A stretch of 64,000 bases of DNA from positions 22,020-86,019 of the forward strand of contig CAITNS010000081.1 of the NCBI GenBank assembly GCA_903893815.1. Reading direction: 5' to 3'. Positions 1-9,366 of the stretch are shown piece by piece (positions within the stretch are counted from its first letter, which is position 1; every line of letters begins with the position of its first letter). A program made the translations under genes and the position numbers. The DNA is from an uncultured Bacteroidota bacterium (GTDB lineage: Bacteria > Bacteroidota > Bacteroidia > B-17B0 > Aurantibacillaceae). The notes beneath the pieces were generated by a model. That model was not told where the DNA came from, made no database searches, and saw only the letters and a list, made by a program, of their open reading frames with translations.

Positions 1-1
1 A

Positions 2-1612
2 TTAGAAATGCATGGAGATAGCGTAGGCTTTACCGTAACAGGAAAGTATCCTGCTAAAATTTTCGCTAAAAAAGCAACTGTTACTTTAACACCAGTTGTA
101 AAATATGCAGGTGGAGAGAAAGCATTAAAGCCAGTTATTTTAGTTGGTGAAAAAGCTACTGATCCAGGTCAAAAAATTAGTTACGAAAAAGGTGGTACTT
201 TTAGCTATACATCTGAGAAGTTTGTTTACGAGCCAGCAATGAAGGTTGCTACTGTTGAGTTACGAGCTCAAGGTGTTGTAAAGAAAAAATCAAAAGATTT
301 CACTCCAGTTAAATTAGGTGATGGTACTGTTGTTACTCCTTTATTAGTTCGTAATGATGAAAAAGGAATTTATGCAAAAGATGCTTTTGTTAAATCAACT
401 CCAGTTAACCAAACATCTAACGTATATTATTTAGTTAACAAATCTGATGTTCGCGCTAGCGAAATGAAAAGTGATGAGGTTAAAAACTTAAATACTTTTA
501 TTAGCGAAAACATTAATAACGTTTGGTACGAATTCAAAGATATCAATGTATCAGCTTACGCATCTCCAGATGGTGAGTTATCATTAAACGAAAATTTAGC
601 TAAAGACCGTGCAAAATCTAGTTCTAAAGCTTTAATGAATGAGTTTAAGAAAAACAAAAATAAAGATCAAAAATTTGGTAAAGAAGAAGCAAACTATGTA
701 ACTCAAACTACAGCTGAAGATTGGAATGGTTTCAAATCTTTAATGGAAGGTTCTTCTATTGCTGATAAAGATTTAATTTTACGTGTATTAACAATGTACA
801 CAGACGGCGATCAACGTGAAAAAGAAATCAAAAATTTATCTAAAACTTACACTGAAGTAGCTGATAAAATTTTACCAAAATTACGTCGTTCAGTTTTAAC
901 GGTTAACGTTAACAAAAAATCTCGTACAGATGAGCAAATCACTAAATTAACAACTACTTTCCCTGATTCTTTATCAGTTGAAGAGATGTTATATGGTGCT
1001 ACTTTAACTAATGATGTAAACACTAAAGTGGCTATTTACACTGCTGCTGAGAAAAAATATGGTTCAGACTGGAGAACATCTAATAATTTAGGTGTGGCTT
1101 TATTAATGAATAACAAAGTTTCTGAAGCTGGTGAAGCATTTAAACGTGCTGAAGTTAACGCTGCTGGAAACCCAATCGTTATGAACCATTTAGGTATTAT
1201 TGCTGCTAAAGCAGGTGACCGTAAAAAAGCTATGGAATATTATGACAAAGCTAACGGTGCTGGTTCTGAAGTAAATTATAACAAAGGTATCATGAACGTT
1301 CGTGATGGTAAATATGCTGATGCAGTTTCTAACTTTGGTGATAACAAAGGATTTAACAAAGCATTAGCTGAATTATTAAACGGTAACAATGGTGCAGTAG
1401 CAACTACTTTAGATAACAGTAATGAAAAAGATATGGCAATGGCTTCTTACTTAAAAGCAGTTGCTGCAGCACGTAACAATAATACAGCTGACGTTATATC
1501 TAACTTAAAAACAGCTATCGAAAAAGATGGTTCTTTAAAAGCTTGGGCTAAAGATGATGCAGAGTTCTTAAAATTACGCGACAACGCTGATTTCAAAGGA
1601 ATGACTAACTAA
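2..1612 (+). CDS. OmpA-like/TPR protein, 5'-truncated by window edge
   Basis: The reading frame is open to the first base of the window (Leu-Glu before the first Met at 8), so the true start lies upstream and this is a C-terminal fragment of at least 536 residues. Counted from that Met, an N-terminal beta-rich part is followed by an OmpA-like stretch at about residues 178-215 (NVSAYASPDGE..LAKDRAKSS, the region that binds peptidoglycan in OmpA-family proteins) and by TPR-like helices at about 350-440 (NNLGVALLMNNK, MNHLGIIAAKAGDR). An envelope-associated scaffold is inferred. Codon use is very uniform (TTA, GGT, GCT, AAC), which suggests high expression. A strong terminator follows directly. 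The exact family is not recognised. Confidence 0.75.
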   Translation, partial: LEMHGDSVGFTVTGKYPAKIFAKKATVTLTPVVKYAGGEKALKPVILVGEKATDPGQKISYEKGGTFSYTSEKFVYEPAMKVATVELRAQGVVKKKSKDFTPVKLGDGTVVTPLLVRNDEKGIYAKDAFVKSTPVNQTSNVYYLVNKSDVRASEMKSDEVKNLNTFISENINNVWYEFKDINVSAYASPDGELSLNENLAKDRAKSSSKALMNEFKKNKNKDQKFGKEEANYVTQTTAEDWNGFKSLMEGSSIADKDLILRVLTMYTDGDQREKEIKNLSKTYTEVADKILPKLRRSVLTVNVNKKSRTDEQITKLTTTFPDSLSVEEMLYGATLTNDVNTKVAIYTAAEKKYGSDWRTSNNLGVALLMNNKVSEAGEAFKRAEVNAAGNPIVMNHLGIIAAKAGDRKKAMEYYDKANGAGSEVNYNKGIMNVRDGKYADAVSNFGDNKGFNKALAELLNGNNGAVATTLDNSNEKDMAMASYLKAVAAARNNNTADVISNLKTAIEKDGSLKAWAKDDAEFLKLRDNADFKGMTN

Positions 1613-1626
1613 GATATTGTAATTCT

Positions 1627-1662
1627 AAAAAAGCTCTCTGAAAAATCAGAGAGCTTTTTTTA
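1627..1662 (+). terminator. Rho-independent terminator after the OmpA/TPR gene
   Basis: Ten-base stem AAGCTCTCTG (1631-1640) pairs with CAGAGAGCTT (1647-1656) around loop AAAAAT. It is flanked by an A-tract on the left and a T-tract on the right, so it could work in both directions. It lies 15 bp after the stop at 1612. Confidence 0.9.
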
Positions 1663-1707
1663 TGCCTAAAAATCTGTATATTTAAAAACGAAACTTTGTA
1701 AATAGTT

Positions 1708-2955
1708 ATGGCAAAAGTAATTCCGTTTAAAGCAATACGCCCTGAAAATGATAAGGTACATTTAGTGGCTTCTCGTTCGGTTGATGGTTATAATTCATCA
1801 GAGCTAAAAGATAAATTAGCAGGCAACCCCTACTCTTTTTTACATGTCATTAATCCTGATTTTGAAGATGGGATTAAAACAAAACCAGGCTCAAAAGAAA
1901 GATTACATAAAGTGAAAAATCACTTTAAAAAATTTGTTAGAGAAAAAATATTTTTGAGTGATGATAGTCCTTGTTATTATTTATACCGCCAAGTAAAAGA
2001 AGGCAATGAGTTTATTGGCATCATTGCTTGTACAAGTATTGATGATTACATGAGCGGAGTCATTAAAATACACGAACAAACATTAACTACTCGCGAAGAA
2101 AAATTAAAAGATTATTTAGAAGTATGTGAGTTTAATGCAGAACCAGTTTTATTTTGCTATCCTAATGATGAAGTGATTGATACTGTATCAGAAGAAATAG
2201 CTGCCACTCGCCCAGATTACGATTTTACAACCACAGATAAAGTACGACACACCGTATGGGTAATTAGTTCTCGTAAAATAGTCAAAGAAATTGCTGAACG
2301 TTTTACAGCTATTCCTAATATTTATATTGCTGATGGACATCACCGTTCGGCATCAGCAACATTGCTAGGTAAATTAAGACGAAGCACTCGCAAATCATAT
2401 ACTGGCGAAGAAGCGTTTAATTACTATTTAGGTGTATTTTTTCCGGAGACTCATTTAAAAATATACGATTATAACCGCGTTGTAAAAGATTTAAACGGTT
2501 TATCAGTTGGGCAAATCATACAACAACTAAAATCTAATTTTACCATTGAAGAAGTAAATGTTACTGACTTTAAGCCGACAAAAAAGCACGAAATATCTAT
2601 GTATGCAGATAACAAATGGTATTCGTTAAAAGCAAAGGATACGATTTATAATTCTAAAGACCCCATTGATAGTTTAGATGCGGCTATCTTAACAAAATAC
2701 ATTTTATCTCCTGTGTTTGATATACATGATTTGAAAACGGATAAACGCATTGGCTTTATTCCTGGTGTGCGTGGTAGCAAAGAATTAAAAAAACAAGTTG
2801 ACGAAGGTAAAGCGGCTATAGCCTTTGGCTTATATCCAGTAACCATGGAACATTTAAAATGGATTGCAGACACTAATAATATTATGCCTCCAAAATCTAC
2901 TTGGGTTGAGCCTAAGATGCGAAGCGGTTTATTGATTTATAGTTTGGAAGAATAG
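1708..2955 (+). CDS. DUF1015 family protein
   Basis: This 415-residue cytosolic protein matches the DUF1015 family in length and in its hallmark motif DGHHRSASA (D209, H211, H212, R213, S214). The N-terminus (AKVIPFKAIRP) is also typical. The biochemical role of the family is not settled; in other Bacteroidota such genes often lie near serine-biosynthesis genes, but here the downstream neighbours are an acetyltransferase and yggS on the same strand. The ATG at 1708 is chosen because the family N-terminus begins there. No signal peptide or membrane segment is seen. Confidence 0.85.
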   Translation: MAKVIPFKAIRPENDKVHLVASRSVDGYNSSELKDKLAGNPYSFLHVINPDFEDGIKTKPGSKERLHKVKNHFKKFVREKIFLSDDSPCYYLYRQVKEGNEFIGIIACTSIDDYMSGVIKIHEQTLTTREEKLKDYLEVCEFNAEPVLFCYPNDEVIDTVSEEIAATRPDYDFTTTDKVRHTVWVISSRKIVKEIAERFTAIPNIYIADGHHRSASATLLGKLRRSTRKSYTGEEAFNYYLGVFFPETHLKIYDYNRVVKDLNGLSVGQIIQQLKSNFTIEEVNVTDFKPTKKHEISMYADNKWYSLKAKDTIYNSKDPIDSLDAAILTKYILSPVFDIHDLKTDKRIGFIPGVRGSKELKKQVDEGKAAIAFGLYPVTMEHLKWIADTNNIMPPKSTWVEPKMRSGLLIYSLEE

Positions 2956-2993
2956 TTTTCAATTAGAAAATTAGTTAATGAGATAATTAGAAA

Positions 2994-3521
2994 ATGTTAG
3001 AACAGGCAAGTGAGATATCAAAAGTAACTATTAATGAAGTTGAATTATTAAGAGCCATCAGCGTTCAAACATTTACAGAAACCTTTGCACATCAAAACTC
3101 AGAAAATGATATGCAAAAATATGTATCTGAAAATTTAAGTATTGAACAACTAACTAAAGAACTAAACACAAAAGGCTCATCATTTTACTTTTTAAATTTA
3201 AACTCAGACGTCATCGGTTATTTAAAAATCAATACTGGTAAAGCCCAAACAGAACTAAAGAACGACATTTCCCTTGAAATTGAACGCATCTATATAAAAC
3301 AAGAATTTCATGGTAAAAATGTAGGCAAAAAACTTCTTGACAAAGCCATTGAAATTGCTAAAGAACATCATTACCAATATATTTGGCTGGCAGTGTGGGA
3401 ACTTAATTTAAAGGCTATTGCATTCTATAAAAAACATAACTTTGTGGAGTTTGATAAACATACCTTTAAATTAGGTGATGACGAACAGATTGATATTATG
3501 ATGAAAATGAACTTAAATTAA
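2994..3521 (+). CDS. GNAT N-acetyltransferase, PaiA-like
   Basis: This 175-residue protein has the GNAT fold: an N-terminal helix region (QTFTETFAHQNSENDM), a central beta-strand (ISLEIERIYIKQEFHG), the acetyl-CoA loop (HGKNVGKKLLD) and a C-terminal NLKAIAFYKKHNF stretch. The N-terminal TFxETFAxxNxxxDM pattern resembles PaiA-type spermidine/spermine acetyltransferases, so a polyamine or other amine is a plausible but unproven acceptor. It is followed after one base by yggS, indicating co-transcription. The 38 bp after the DUF1015 stop hold no clear terminator. Confidence 0.8.
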   Translation: MLEQASEISKVTINEVELLRAISVQTFTETFAHQNSENDMQKYVSENLSIEQLTKELNTKGSSFYFLNLNSDVIGYLKINTGKAQTELKNDISLEIERIYIKQEFHGKNVGKKLLDKAIEIAKEHHYQYIWLAVWELNLKAIAFYKKHNFVEFDKHTFKLGDDEQIDIMMKMNLN

Positions 3522-3522
3522 T

Positions 3523-4173
3523 ATGTCTATTTCAGAAAACATAAAACACATTCGCTCTCAAATTCCAGAGAACGTTACATTAATTGCGGTATCTAAAACA
3601 AAACCTAACGAGATGCTTTTAGAAGCTTATGAATCGGGACAAAGGCATTTTGGAGAGAATTACGTGCAGGAATTAGTTGATAAAGAAGCTAAATTGCCAA
3701 AAGATATACATTGGCATTTTATAGGTCATTTACAAAGCAATAAAGTAAAATACATTGCACCATTTGTATATTTAATTCATGGCGTGGATAGCTTTAGCTT
3801 ATTAAAGGAAATAAATAAACAAGCGCAAAAAAACAATCGTGTGATTGATTGCTTGTTGCAAATTTATATTGCGCAGGAAGAAACAAAATTTGGCTTAGAC
3901 TTTAAAGAAGCTTCTGATATTTTAAACTCAGTTGAGTTTAAGGAGTTAAAAAATATCCAAATCAAAGGCTTTATGGCTATGGCTTCAAATACCGAAAACG
4001 AAGTTCAAATTAGAAAAGAATTTAAATCTTTAAAAGAGTTTAGTAAGCAATTTCCTGATTATAATACCTTAAGTTTTGGAATGAGCGGCGACTATTTATT
4101 AGCTATAGAGGAAGGCTCAACGATGATAAGAGTTGGGAGCAGTATTTTTGGAGAAAGAAATTACAAGAAGTAA
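3523..4173 (+). CDS. yggS: YggS/PLPBP pyridoxal phosphate homeostasis protein
   Basis: This 216-residue alanine-racemase-fold protein binds pyridoxal 5'-phosphate and helps control free PLP and amino-acid balance. The PLP lysine is K25 in IAVSKTKPNE. Other family marks are the stretches HFGENYVQEL, HWHFIGHLQSNK and SFGMSGDYLLAIEEGSTMIR, the last of which binds the phosphate. Length fits the family (about 220). The start lies one base after the GNAT stop. The gene converges with the next one, whose stop codon abuts this stop directly. Confidence 0.93.
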   Translation: MSISENIKHIRSQIPENVTLIAVSKTKPNEMLLEAYESGQRHFGENYVQELVDKEAKLPKDIHWHFIGHLQSNKVKYIAPFVYLIHGVDSFSLLKEINKQAQKNNRVIDCLLQIYIAQEETKFGLDFKEASDILNSVEFKELKNIQIKGFMAMASNTENEVQIRKEFKSLKEFSKQFPDYNTLSFGMSGDYLLAIEEGSTMIRVGSSIFGERNYKK

Positions 4174-4644
4174 TTATTTTGTCATGTACCTAAAATTAGC
4201 TAAATACATCCCAATAAAAGCTATTGATAGTATTATCGAAAAATAAGAACCTGATATGATGTCATAAGTTAAAGCTAATCCATTAACTCCAGCGTAAATA
4301 TAAAAACCCCACTTTTGTAACTTCCACATTTTAACAACGCCTAATAAAGAGGTCATATACATAATAATTGCAACAGCAATCATTATTAAAAATTTTTGAG
4401 GTCCTAAGTCCAATAATGCTTGCAAGGCCTTTTGTTGATCTTCGCTAATAGGAGGCATTCCTTCTGCGCCCACTAATAATTTTTCCAAACCAGAAAAAAT
4501 AGAACTACTAAAAATCAATAATATAAATAAGCAGAACAATAAAAATCCGCTCCAAATAAAACTCAAAACACATAATACAGTTAAAAACTGAGGTCTCTGG
4601 GGTTCTTGATTTTCCGGTAAAAAAGGATTGCTTTCTAAAATCAT
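4174..4644 (-). CDS. Small integral membrane protein, unknown
   Basis: This 156-residue protein is not recognised. It has a short proline-rich N-terminus, then hydrophobic segments at about 20-50, 85-108, 112-128 and 130-150, separated by a polar loop (EGMPPISEDQQK). Four transmembrane helices are likely. It is transcribed alone on the minus strand; its stop codon abuts the convergent yggS stop with no base between, leaving no room for an independent terminator. The 180 bp between it and the DUF2752 gene contain nothing recognisable. Confidence 0.65.
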   Translation of the reverse strand: MILESNPFLPENQEPQRPQFLTVLCVLSFIWSGFLLFCLFILLIFSSSIFSGLEKLLVGAEGMPPISEDQQKALQALLDLGPQKFLIMIAVAIIMYMTSLLGVVKMWKLQKWGFYIYAGVNGLALTYDIISGSYFSIILSIAFIGMYLANFRYMTK

Positions 4645-4824
4645 ATGTTTTATGGTTATTAATTGAATTCAAAGATAGTTGTATTACATTCTAAATCAAA
4701 ACCCTTAATTATTTCAAGTGTTTAAAACTCGAAAAATACATCGTGATAAATGCTATTTCTGTTGATAAAGCGGTTTCCTTAGATATTATTTTTTCAAAGA
4801 TAATATAGTTAAAAAAAATAAAAT

Positions 4825-5142
4825 TTAAACATACCCTAAGTTTTTTGAAAATTTATTATAATCCATTTTGATATAAAAAACAGCAAAAGGTATTACTATA
4901 AACAGAAGCCAATTTGTTTTAAATGCACCTAAAACATCTAGTTGTAATAATTTAATAAAGGCACTTGTTAAACCACAACCGGGACACTTAACTCCAAAAA
5001 TAATATTCCAAATACAAGGTATGCAAACATTTATACTAAATCCGATATTTATAAGTATTGAAACAAGAAAATAAATACCTAATAAAACTATTAGTTTATT
5101 GTTCCACAAATAATATACTATTTTTAAAACCGTGCTATTCAT
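4825..5142 (-). CDS. DUF2752 membrane protein
   Basis: This 105-residue protein has two or three membrane segments and the DUF2752 signature CPGCGLTSAF at about residues 51-60, with a further Cys pair (CIPC) just before. Its function is unknown; the cysteines suggest metal or thiol chemistry at the membrane. It lies directly downstream of a TM2-domain gene, a pairing common in Bacteroidota. The start at 5142 lies 11 bp after a terminator-like hairpin, so its expression depends on read-through or on its own signals. Confidence 0.75.
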   Translation of the reverse strand: MNSTVLKIVYYLWNNKLIVLLGIYFLVSILINIGFSINVCIPCIWNIIFGVKCPGCGLTSAFIKLLQLDVLGAFKTNWLLFIVIPFAVFYIKMDYNKFSKNLGYV

Positions 5143-5150
5143 TTTTTAAT

Positions 5151-5178
5151 AAAAAGAGCGAGATAAATCTCGCTCTTT
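5151..5178 (-). terminator. Hairpin between TM2 and DUF2752 genes
   Basis: Arms AAAGAGCGAGA (5153-5163) and TCTCGCTCTTT (5168-5178) pair perfectly around a four-base loop. On the minus strand the stem is followed by a T-run (complement of 5151-5155). It begins 3 bp after the TM2 stop and ends about 9 bp before the DUF2752 start, so it may act as a partial terminator or attenuator inside a two-gene unit. Confidence 0.75.
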
Positions 5179-5180
5179 AA

Positions 5181-5396
5181 CTATTTTGATAATTCTCTAC
5201 CGTCGGCCATTTTCATGCTTCCAGTAACAATTTTAATAAAGTCAACAAGTGTCCAAATACCACAACCACCAAAGGTAATAAGCATTAACCACCAATTAGA
5301 ATAACCCATCATTAAACAATGAATACCTAGACCTCCTATAAAGAAACTAATAAGGATCATTGTTGTTTTTGATTGAACTGGTTTTTCGTTTTCCAT
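5181..5396 (-). CDS. TM2 domain-containing protein
   Basis: This 71-residue protein has two membrane helices joined by a short loop, the TM2 layout: K-x-K-x-x-x-x-x-x-x-FFIGGLGIHCLMMGY, then TFGGCGIWTLVDFIKI. Family members are small inner-membrane proteins of unclear role, sometimes linked to phagocytosis-like receptors in animals. The polar tail (GSMKMADGRELSK) is probably cytoplasmic. It is the first gene of a probable unit with the DUF2752 gene, separated from it by a hairpin. Confidence 0.85.
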   Translation of the reverse strand: MENEKPVQSKTTMILISFFIGGLGIHCLMMGYSNWWLMLITFGGCGIWTLVDFIKIVTGSMKMADGRELSK

Positions 5397-5531
5397 AATT
5401 TAATGTTTTTTATTTTAGTTTTTAATTATCACTAAACTAGAAAATTTTTATTGTTTAACCAAAAGTTCAAGCTTTAGTTATTAACAACCGTCTAATAAAA
5501 AAACTAATTTATATATATAAATGGAATTCAT

Positions 5532-7250
5532 CTATGAATTCAACTCTATCCATCGTTTATAATTTATAGAGCCTATATCCTTTTGTTTAAGCTTTAATAC
5601 ATCAAAATAAGTCAATAGCTTAGAGTTTTTTACCAATTTTAGTGTTTTTAACTGTTGATTTGATGAAACCGTTAATACAAGATCTGACTCTTTATAATAC
5701 TGCATCCAATCATTAAAATCATTTTTTAAAGTATAGCCATTTACAGCCAAAATTTCATCGCCAATACTTAAACCCGCTTTCCAACTTGGTGAGTAAGGTG
5801 CAATTAAAGCTACTTTTCTATTCAATCCAAAGTCCAAGGTTTTAAAACCATAAAGCGATTCGCAAGATTGTAGACTAGCTGTTTTTACTAATTCAACATC
5901 AATATAACTCAAGCATTCATTTAACGGTATTTCAAAATCTTCTGTTCCATAAACGTATTTATCAAAAAATGGTTTTAATGAAGTCCCAGCCGCTTTTTCA
6001 CATAAACTAATAATATCTTGTTCTGAATAACCTTTTTGTTTTTTACCAAAATCGTTATACAATGCTCTGCAAACATCACTTAAGCCTTTTTGATTATTGC
6101 TGTGTTTCATGATTAAAGTATCTAACATAAAGGCCACTAAATTTCCTTCGTCGTAGATAGAGGTTTTACGATATGGCGCTCCTGGCGCATAACCATCTAA
6201 CCAGGTATCCCAGCTTGAATGTGCAACCGATAAATTAAAGCGTCCGTAATTATGAAAATGCTTCGTTAAACGCTCCTCTAAAGTGTCAAAATACTCTTGA
6301 GTGTTAAAAACACCGCTCGTTAGCAATAATAAATCGCCATAATAGGTTGTAAAGCCTTCATATACATAGCCACTGCGTGCATAATTTTCTTTAGTGAAGT
6401 CGTAAGGTAACATTTCAACCGGGCGAATGTATTTGATATTCCACGTGTGAAATAATTCGTGACAAGACACTCCCAAAATATCTTCGTACGTTTTTCCTTT
6501 GTTCACATTATATCCAGGACCAATAGCTATAACCGTTGATTTTTGATGTTCAACACCGTGATAAAATTTAAATGGCAAAATTTGAAATAAAAAATGATAC
6601 TCATCGGTTGGAATACCTTGCCAAAAATTCAGTTGAGTTTGAGTAAACTTCTTAAAATCTGTTTTAAACTTCTCAAAATCAGGCTTGCACTCGCCAATAA
6701 AATGTAACCAAAATTGAATGCCGTTCACTTCGTAATAGTCGGATTGCAAAGCTGCACTCGCCATAATCGGACTATCAGCTAATTCATCAAAAGAAGATGC
6801 AACGAAATTCTTATCCACTTTTTTAAGAGACGTGGCTACTTTATAATTTTCAGGAACATCTAATTCAACCGTATGTTCTTCATGCATTCTAGCAGGAACA
6901 TACATGCACAAGTGCACTGGGTTGACATAGAGCTGAGTTTCATCGGCATAACAATTACCTGCATTAATTTCGGTAGTATGATAACTATAAGTGACTTTTA
7001 TTTTTTTAGCGCCATTAGTTTCAATTACCCATAAATCTTTAGTGGATTTTTGATAAACAAGAGGTTTGTCATTTTCATCAAAAACATCTACTCTCTTTAC
7101 ATTTTTAGCAAAATTACCTAATTCGTAACGCCCTGGTCGCCATGCTGATAATTGAAGTTCAAGACTTGGAGAAGAAACAGTGTCAATCGTTAAATCAACA
7201 TATATATAATGAGATTGAGGGTTTTTGAGGTATAATTTGTAATGAATCAT
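5532..7250 (-). CDS. M61 family metallopeptidase with PDZ domain
   Basis: This 572-residue zinc aminopeptidase resembles glycyl aminopeptidases of family M61. The N-terminal beta domain spans about 1-180. The thermolysin-like catalytic core carries HELFH at residues 264-268 (zinc ligands H264, H268) and the third ligand Glu at about 298 in YEGFTTYYGDL. A PDZ-like domain near 475-540 holds the ligand-binding turn (LDFGLN..APYSPSWKAGLSIGDEILAVNG). No signal peptide is visible, so a cytosolic location is likely unless the start is misjudged. It is divergent from the TPR gene at 7316 and otherwise alone. Confidence 0.92.
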   Translation of the reverse strand: MIHYKLYLKNPQSHYIYVDLTIDTVSSPSLELQLSAWRPGRYELGNFAKNVKRVDVFDENDKPLVYQKSTKDLWVIETNGAKKIKVTYSYHTTEINAGNCYADETQLYVNPVHLCMYVPARMHEEHTVELDVPENYKVATSLKKVDKNFVASSFDELADSPIMASAALQSDYYEVNGIQFWLHFIGECKPDFEKFKTDFKKFTQTQLNFWQGIPTDEYHFLFQILPFKFYHGVEHQKSTVIAIGPGYNVNKGKTYEDILGVSCHELFHTWNIKYIRPVEMLPYDFTKENYARSGYVYEGFTTYYGDLLLLTSGVFNTQEYFDTLEERLTKHFHNYGRFNLSVAHSSWDTWLDGYAPGAPYRKTSIYDEGNLVAFMLDTLIMKHSNNQKGLSDVCRALYNDFGKKQKGYSEQDIISLCEKAAGTSLKPFFDKYVYGTEDFEIPLNECLSYIDVELVKTASLQSCESLYGFKTLDFGLNRKVALIAPYSPSWKAGLSIGDEILAVNGYTLKNDFNDWMQYYKESDLVLTVSSNQQLKTLKLVKNSKLLTYFDVLKLKQKDIGSINYKRWIELNS

Positions 7251-7315
7251 AGGCTAAATTTAGCTTCTAAATTATATAAAGCATAAGTAAAAACAAATTA
7301 TATTTACAGATAATA

Positions 7316-8404
7316 ATGAAGCTAATTATCATATCTATTCTATTATCATTTGCTGGCTTTAGTCAATTAAATGATTCGTTGTTATATCAAATCAAAACTA
7401 TTGAAAACGATACAGAAAGAGTTAACCAATTATACAAAACCGGTTTTGATATTAGAAATACAGATCCTGAACTATCCTACAAAATTGCAACTCTATGTGA
7501 AAAAGAAGCTCTAAAAAGTAAGAGTATAGTACATCTTGCTAAAAGTAATAATTTATTAGCGCTTTTATTTTACAAAAAAGGAGATTATACCAAAGCCCTT
7601 CAATATCAAAAAAAAACATTGCTATTAAGTCAGGCCATCAATAACCAATTTTGGATTGCTATTAATCAAGCTAATCTTGGCAATATCTATAGCGATATTA
7701 ATTACCCTAAATTAGCTGAATACTCCTATTTACAATCCTTACAAGCATCTAACCAAACAGGAAATACACTTCAAATTGCTCGTTGCTTAATTAATATTGG
7801 CGTTTTAAAACATGAACAAAAAGAATTTAATGCTGCAATTAAGCAATTTGAAGAGGCAATGAAATATGCCAATGACATAGGTAACCAAGAGTTAATGGCT
7901 GATTGTTATAATAATATAGGCACCATGTTGAGAGAGCAACATAAATTAGATAGTGCTTTATTGTATTTAGAAGAGGGATTAAAAATAAGACAGTTAATTG
8001 ATAACGAATTTGAACTGGCTGATAGTTATAATAATATTGCGATGGTGTATGTTTTACAAAAAAACTTTAATCAAGCTTCAAACTATATTTTATTAGCTAA
8101 CAACATTTGTTCGAGATATGAATATCCAGAGGCATTAGTTGAGTTATATCAAACACAATCTGAATTTTATGAAGCTCAACAAAATTTTGAACAAGCGAAC
8201 ATTTTCCTAAAAAAGCATTATGCCTTAAAAGACAGTTTAAAACAAATAGACCAAGAAAATAAAGATTTGATATTTATCGACGAAGAAATTTCCTTGAAAA
8301 GTAAAAATAATAGCACTTCAAATACCTCAAACAATTGGTTATTATTTCCTTTAATCATATTACTAATTGGCATTCCTTTATTTTTAATCCGTTATAAAAG
8401 ATGA
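7316..8404 (+). CDS. Secreted/anchored TPR protein, sensor-kinase-like without kinase
   Basis: This 362-residue protein starts with a signal peptide (MKLIIISILLSFAGFSQ) and continues with about six TPR units (NNLLALLFYKKGDYTKALQYQ, ANLGNIYSD, YNNIGTMLREQHKLDSALLYLEEG, YNNIAMVYVLQKNFNQA). It ends in one transmembrane helix (WLLFPLIILLIGIPLFLI) and four basic residues. Bacteroidota use this exact layout as the sensory half of TPR histidine kinases or LuxR regulators, but here the protein stops after the helix. The ATGA overlap with the next gene implies translational coupling. Confidence 0.75.
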   Translation: MKLIIISILLSFAGFSQLNDSLLYQIKTIENDTERVNQLYKTGFDIRNTDPELSYKIATLCEKEALKSKSIVHLAKSNNLLALLFYKKGDYTKALQYQKKTLLLSQAINNQFWIAINQANLGNIYSDINYPKLAEYSYLQSLQASNQTGNTLQIARCLINIGVLKHEQKEFNAAIKQFEEAMKYANDIGNQELMADCYNNIGTMLREQHKLDSALLYLEEGLKIRQLIDNEFELADSYNNIAMVYVLQKNFNQASNYILLANNICSRYEYPEALVELYQTQSEFYEAQQNFEQANIFLKKHYALKDSLKQIDQENKDLIFIDEEISLKSKNNSTSNTSNNWLLFPLIILLIGIPLFLIRYKR

Positions 8405-8742
8405 GTAAAAAAGATAAAACAAGAGTTAATGTAGTTTATTCTACAAATCCTAATTTCAGTTATGAAAATGAGGAAGAAACTAACCATGATACATTACCGC
8501 CACAACAACAAAATTTAAAATTGTTTTTAGACCGAATTGGTGGCGGGAAACTCGTAACACGTATTAGTGGTTTTGTTGGAACTGAAAACGATTTAAATAA
8601 TTTAGCAAAAACGCTCAAACAAAAATGTGGCGTTGGAGGTAATGCCAAAGACGGTAATATTTTGATTCAAGGAGATAACCGCGACAAACTATTAGACCTA
8701 TTAACCAAAGCAAGCTACAAAGCCAAAAAAGCAGGAGGTTAA
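8401..8742 (+). CDS. eIF1/SUI1-like translation factor (YciH family)
   Basis: This 113-residue protein has a polar N-terminal tail, then the SUI1 fold from about residue 40 (LDRIGGGKLVTRISGF..NDLNNLAKTLKQKCGVGGNAKDGNILIQGDNRDKLLDLL). The GVGGxxKDG loop is diagnostic for SUI1/YciH proteins, which affect fidelity of translation start selection. It overlaps the TPR gene by four bases. A bacterial role in initiation is inferred from the family. Confidence 0.88.
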   Translation: MSKKDKTRVNVVYSTNPNFSYENEEETNHDTLPPQQQNLKLFLDRIGGGKLVTRISGFVGTENDLNNLAKTLKQKCGVGGNAKDGNILIQGDNRDKLLDLLTKASYKAKKAGG

Positions 8743-8819
8743 ATTAAGGTGTAATTTTTAAAAATAATTGAATTATAGCGTAAAAATCCCGATATTAGAA
8801 ACTCTAAAAATAAACTACT

Positions 8820-9344
8820 ATGAGCGCACTTGTTGAAATTTTAAAAATCATGATTCCTGCCGGAGCAGTTTTTGCAGCGGCCTATTTTTTAGTTAAACGT
8901 TTTTTAGATAATGATCAGAAAAGACGTGAACACGAATTAAAAAAAACAACGCTTGGAACCATCACTCCATTAAAAATTCAAGCCTTTGAAAGAATTGTTA
9001 TTTATTTAGAACGTATTAATCCAAATAGCCTAGTAATTCGTGTTAACAAAAATGGTATGTCTGCTCGTCAGTTACATATGGAATTAGTAAATGCTATTAA
9101 AACAGAATACGAGCATAACTTATCACAGCAAATTTACTTAACAGCTGGTGCATGGGAATTAGTAAAAACATCTAAAGAAGAGATTATTCAACTAGTAAAT
9201 ATTTCATCATCAAAAGTACAAGCTGATGCCAATAGCTCTGAATTAGCTATGATGATTTTAAACATTACCGCTAATCTTGGAAAAAAATTACCAAACGACG
9301 TAGCGATTGATTATCTTAAAAAAGAAATTGCTCAAATATTTTAA
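8820..9344 (+). CDS. Conserved membrane-anchored protein upstream of mutA
   Basis: This 174-residue protein has one N-terminal transmembrane helix (about 7-27), then a positively charged linker (KRREHELKK) and a mostly helical soluble domain (FERIVIYLERINP, MSARQLHMELVNAIKTEYEHN, AGAWELVKTSKEEIIQLVN). It is not assigned to a named family with confidence; proteins like this are seen upstream of methylmalonyl-CoA mutase genes in Bacteroidota, which is the context here (67 bp before mutA). The function is unknown. Confidence 0.65.
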   Translation: MSALVEILKIMIPAGAVFAAAYFLVKRFLDNDQKRREHELKKTTLGTITPLKIQAFERIVIYLERINPNSLVIRVNKNGMSARQLHMELVNAIKTEYEHNLSQQIYLTAGAWELVKTSKEEIIQLVNISSSKVQADANSSELAMMILNITANLGKKLPNDVAIDYLKKEIAQIF

Positions 9345-9366
9345 ATAAAATTTTGTTAGTGCGCTT

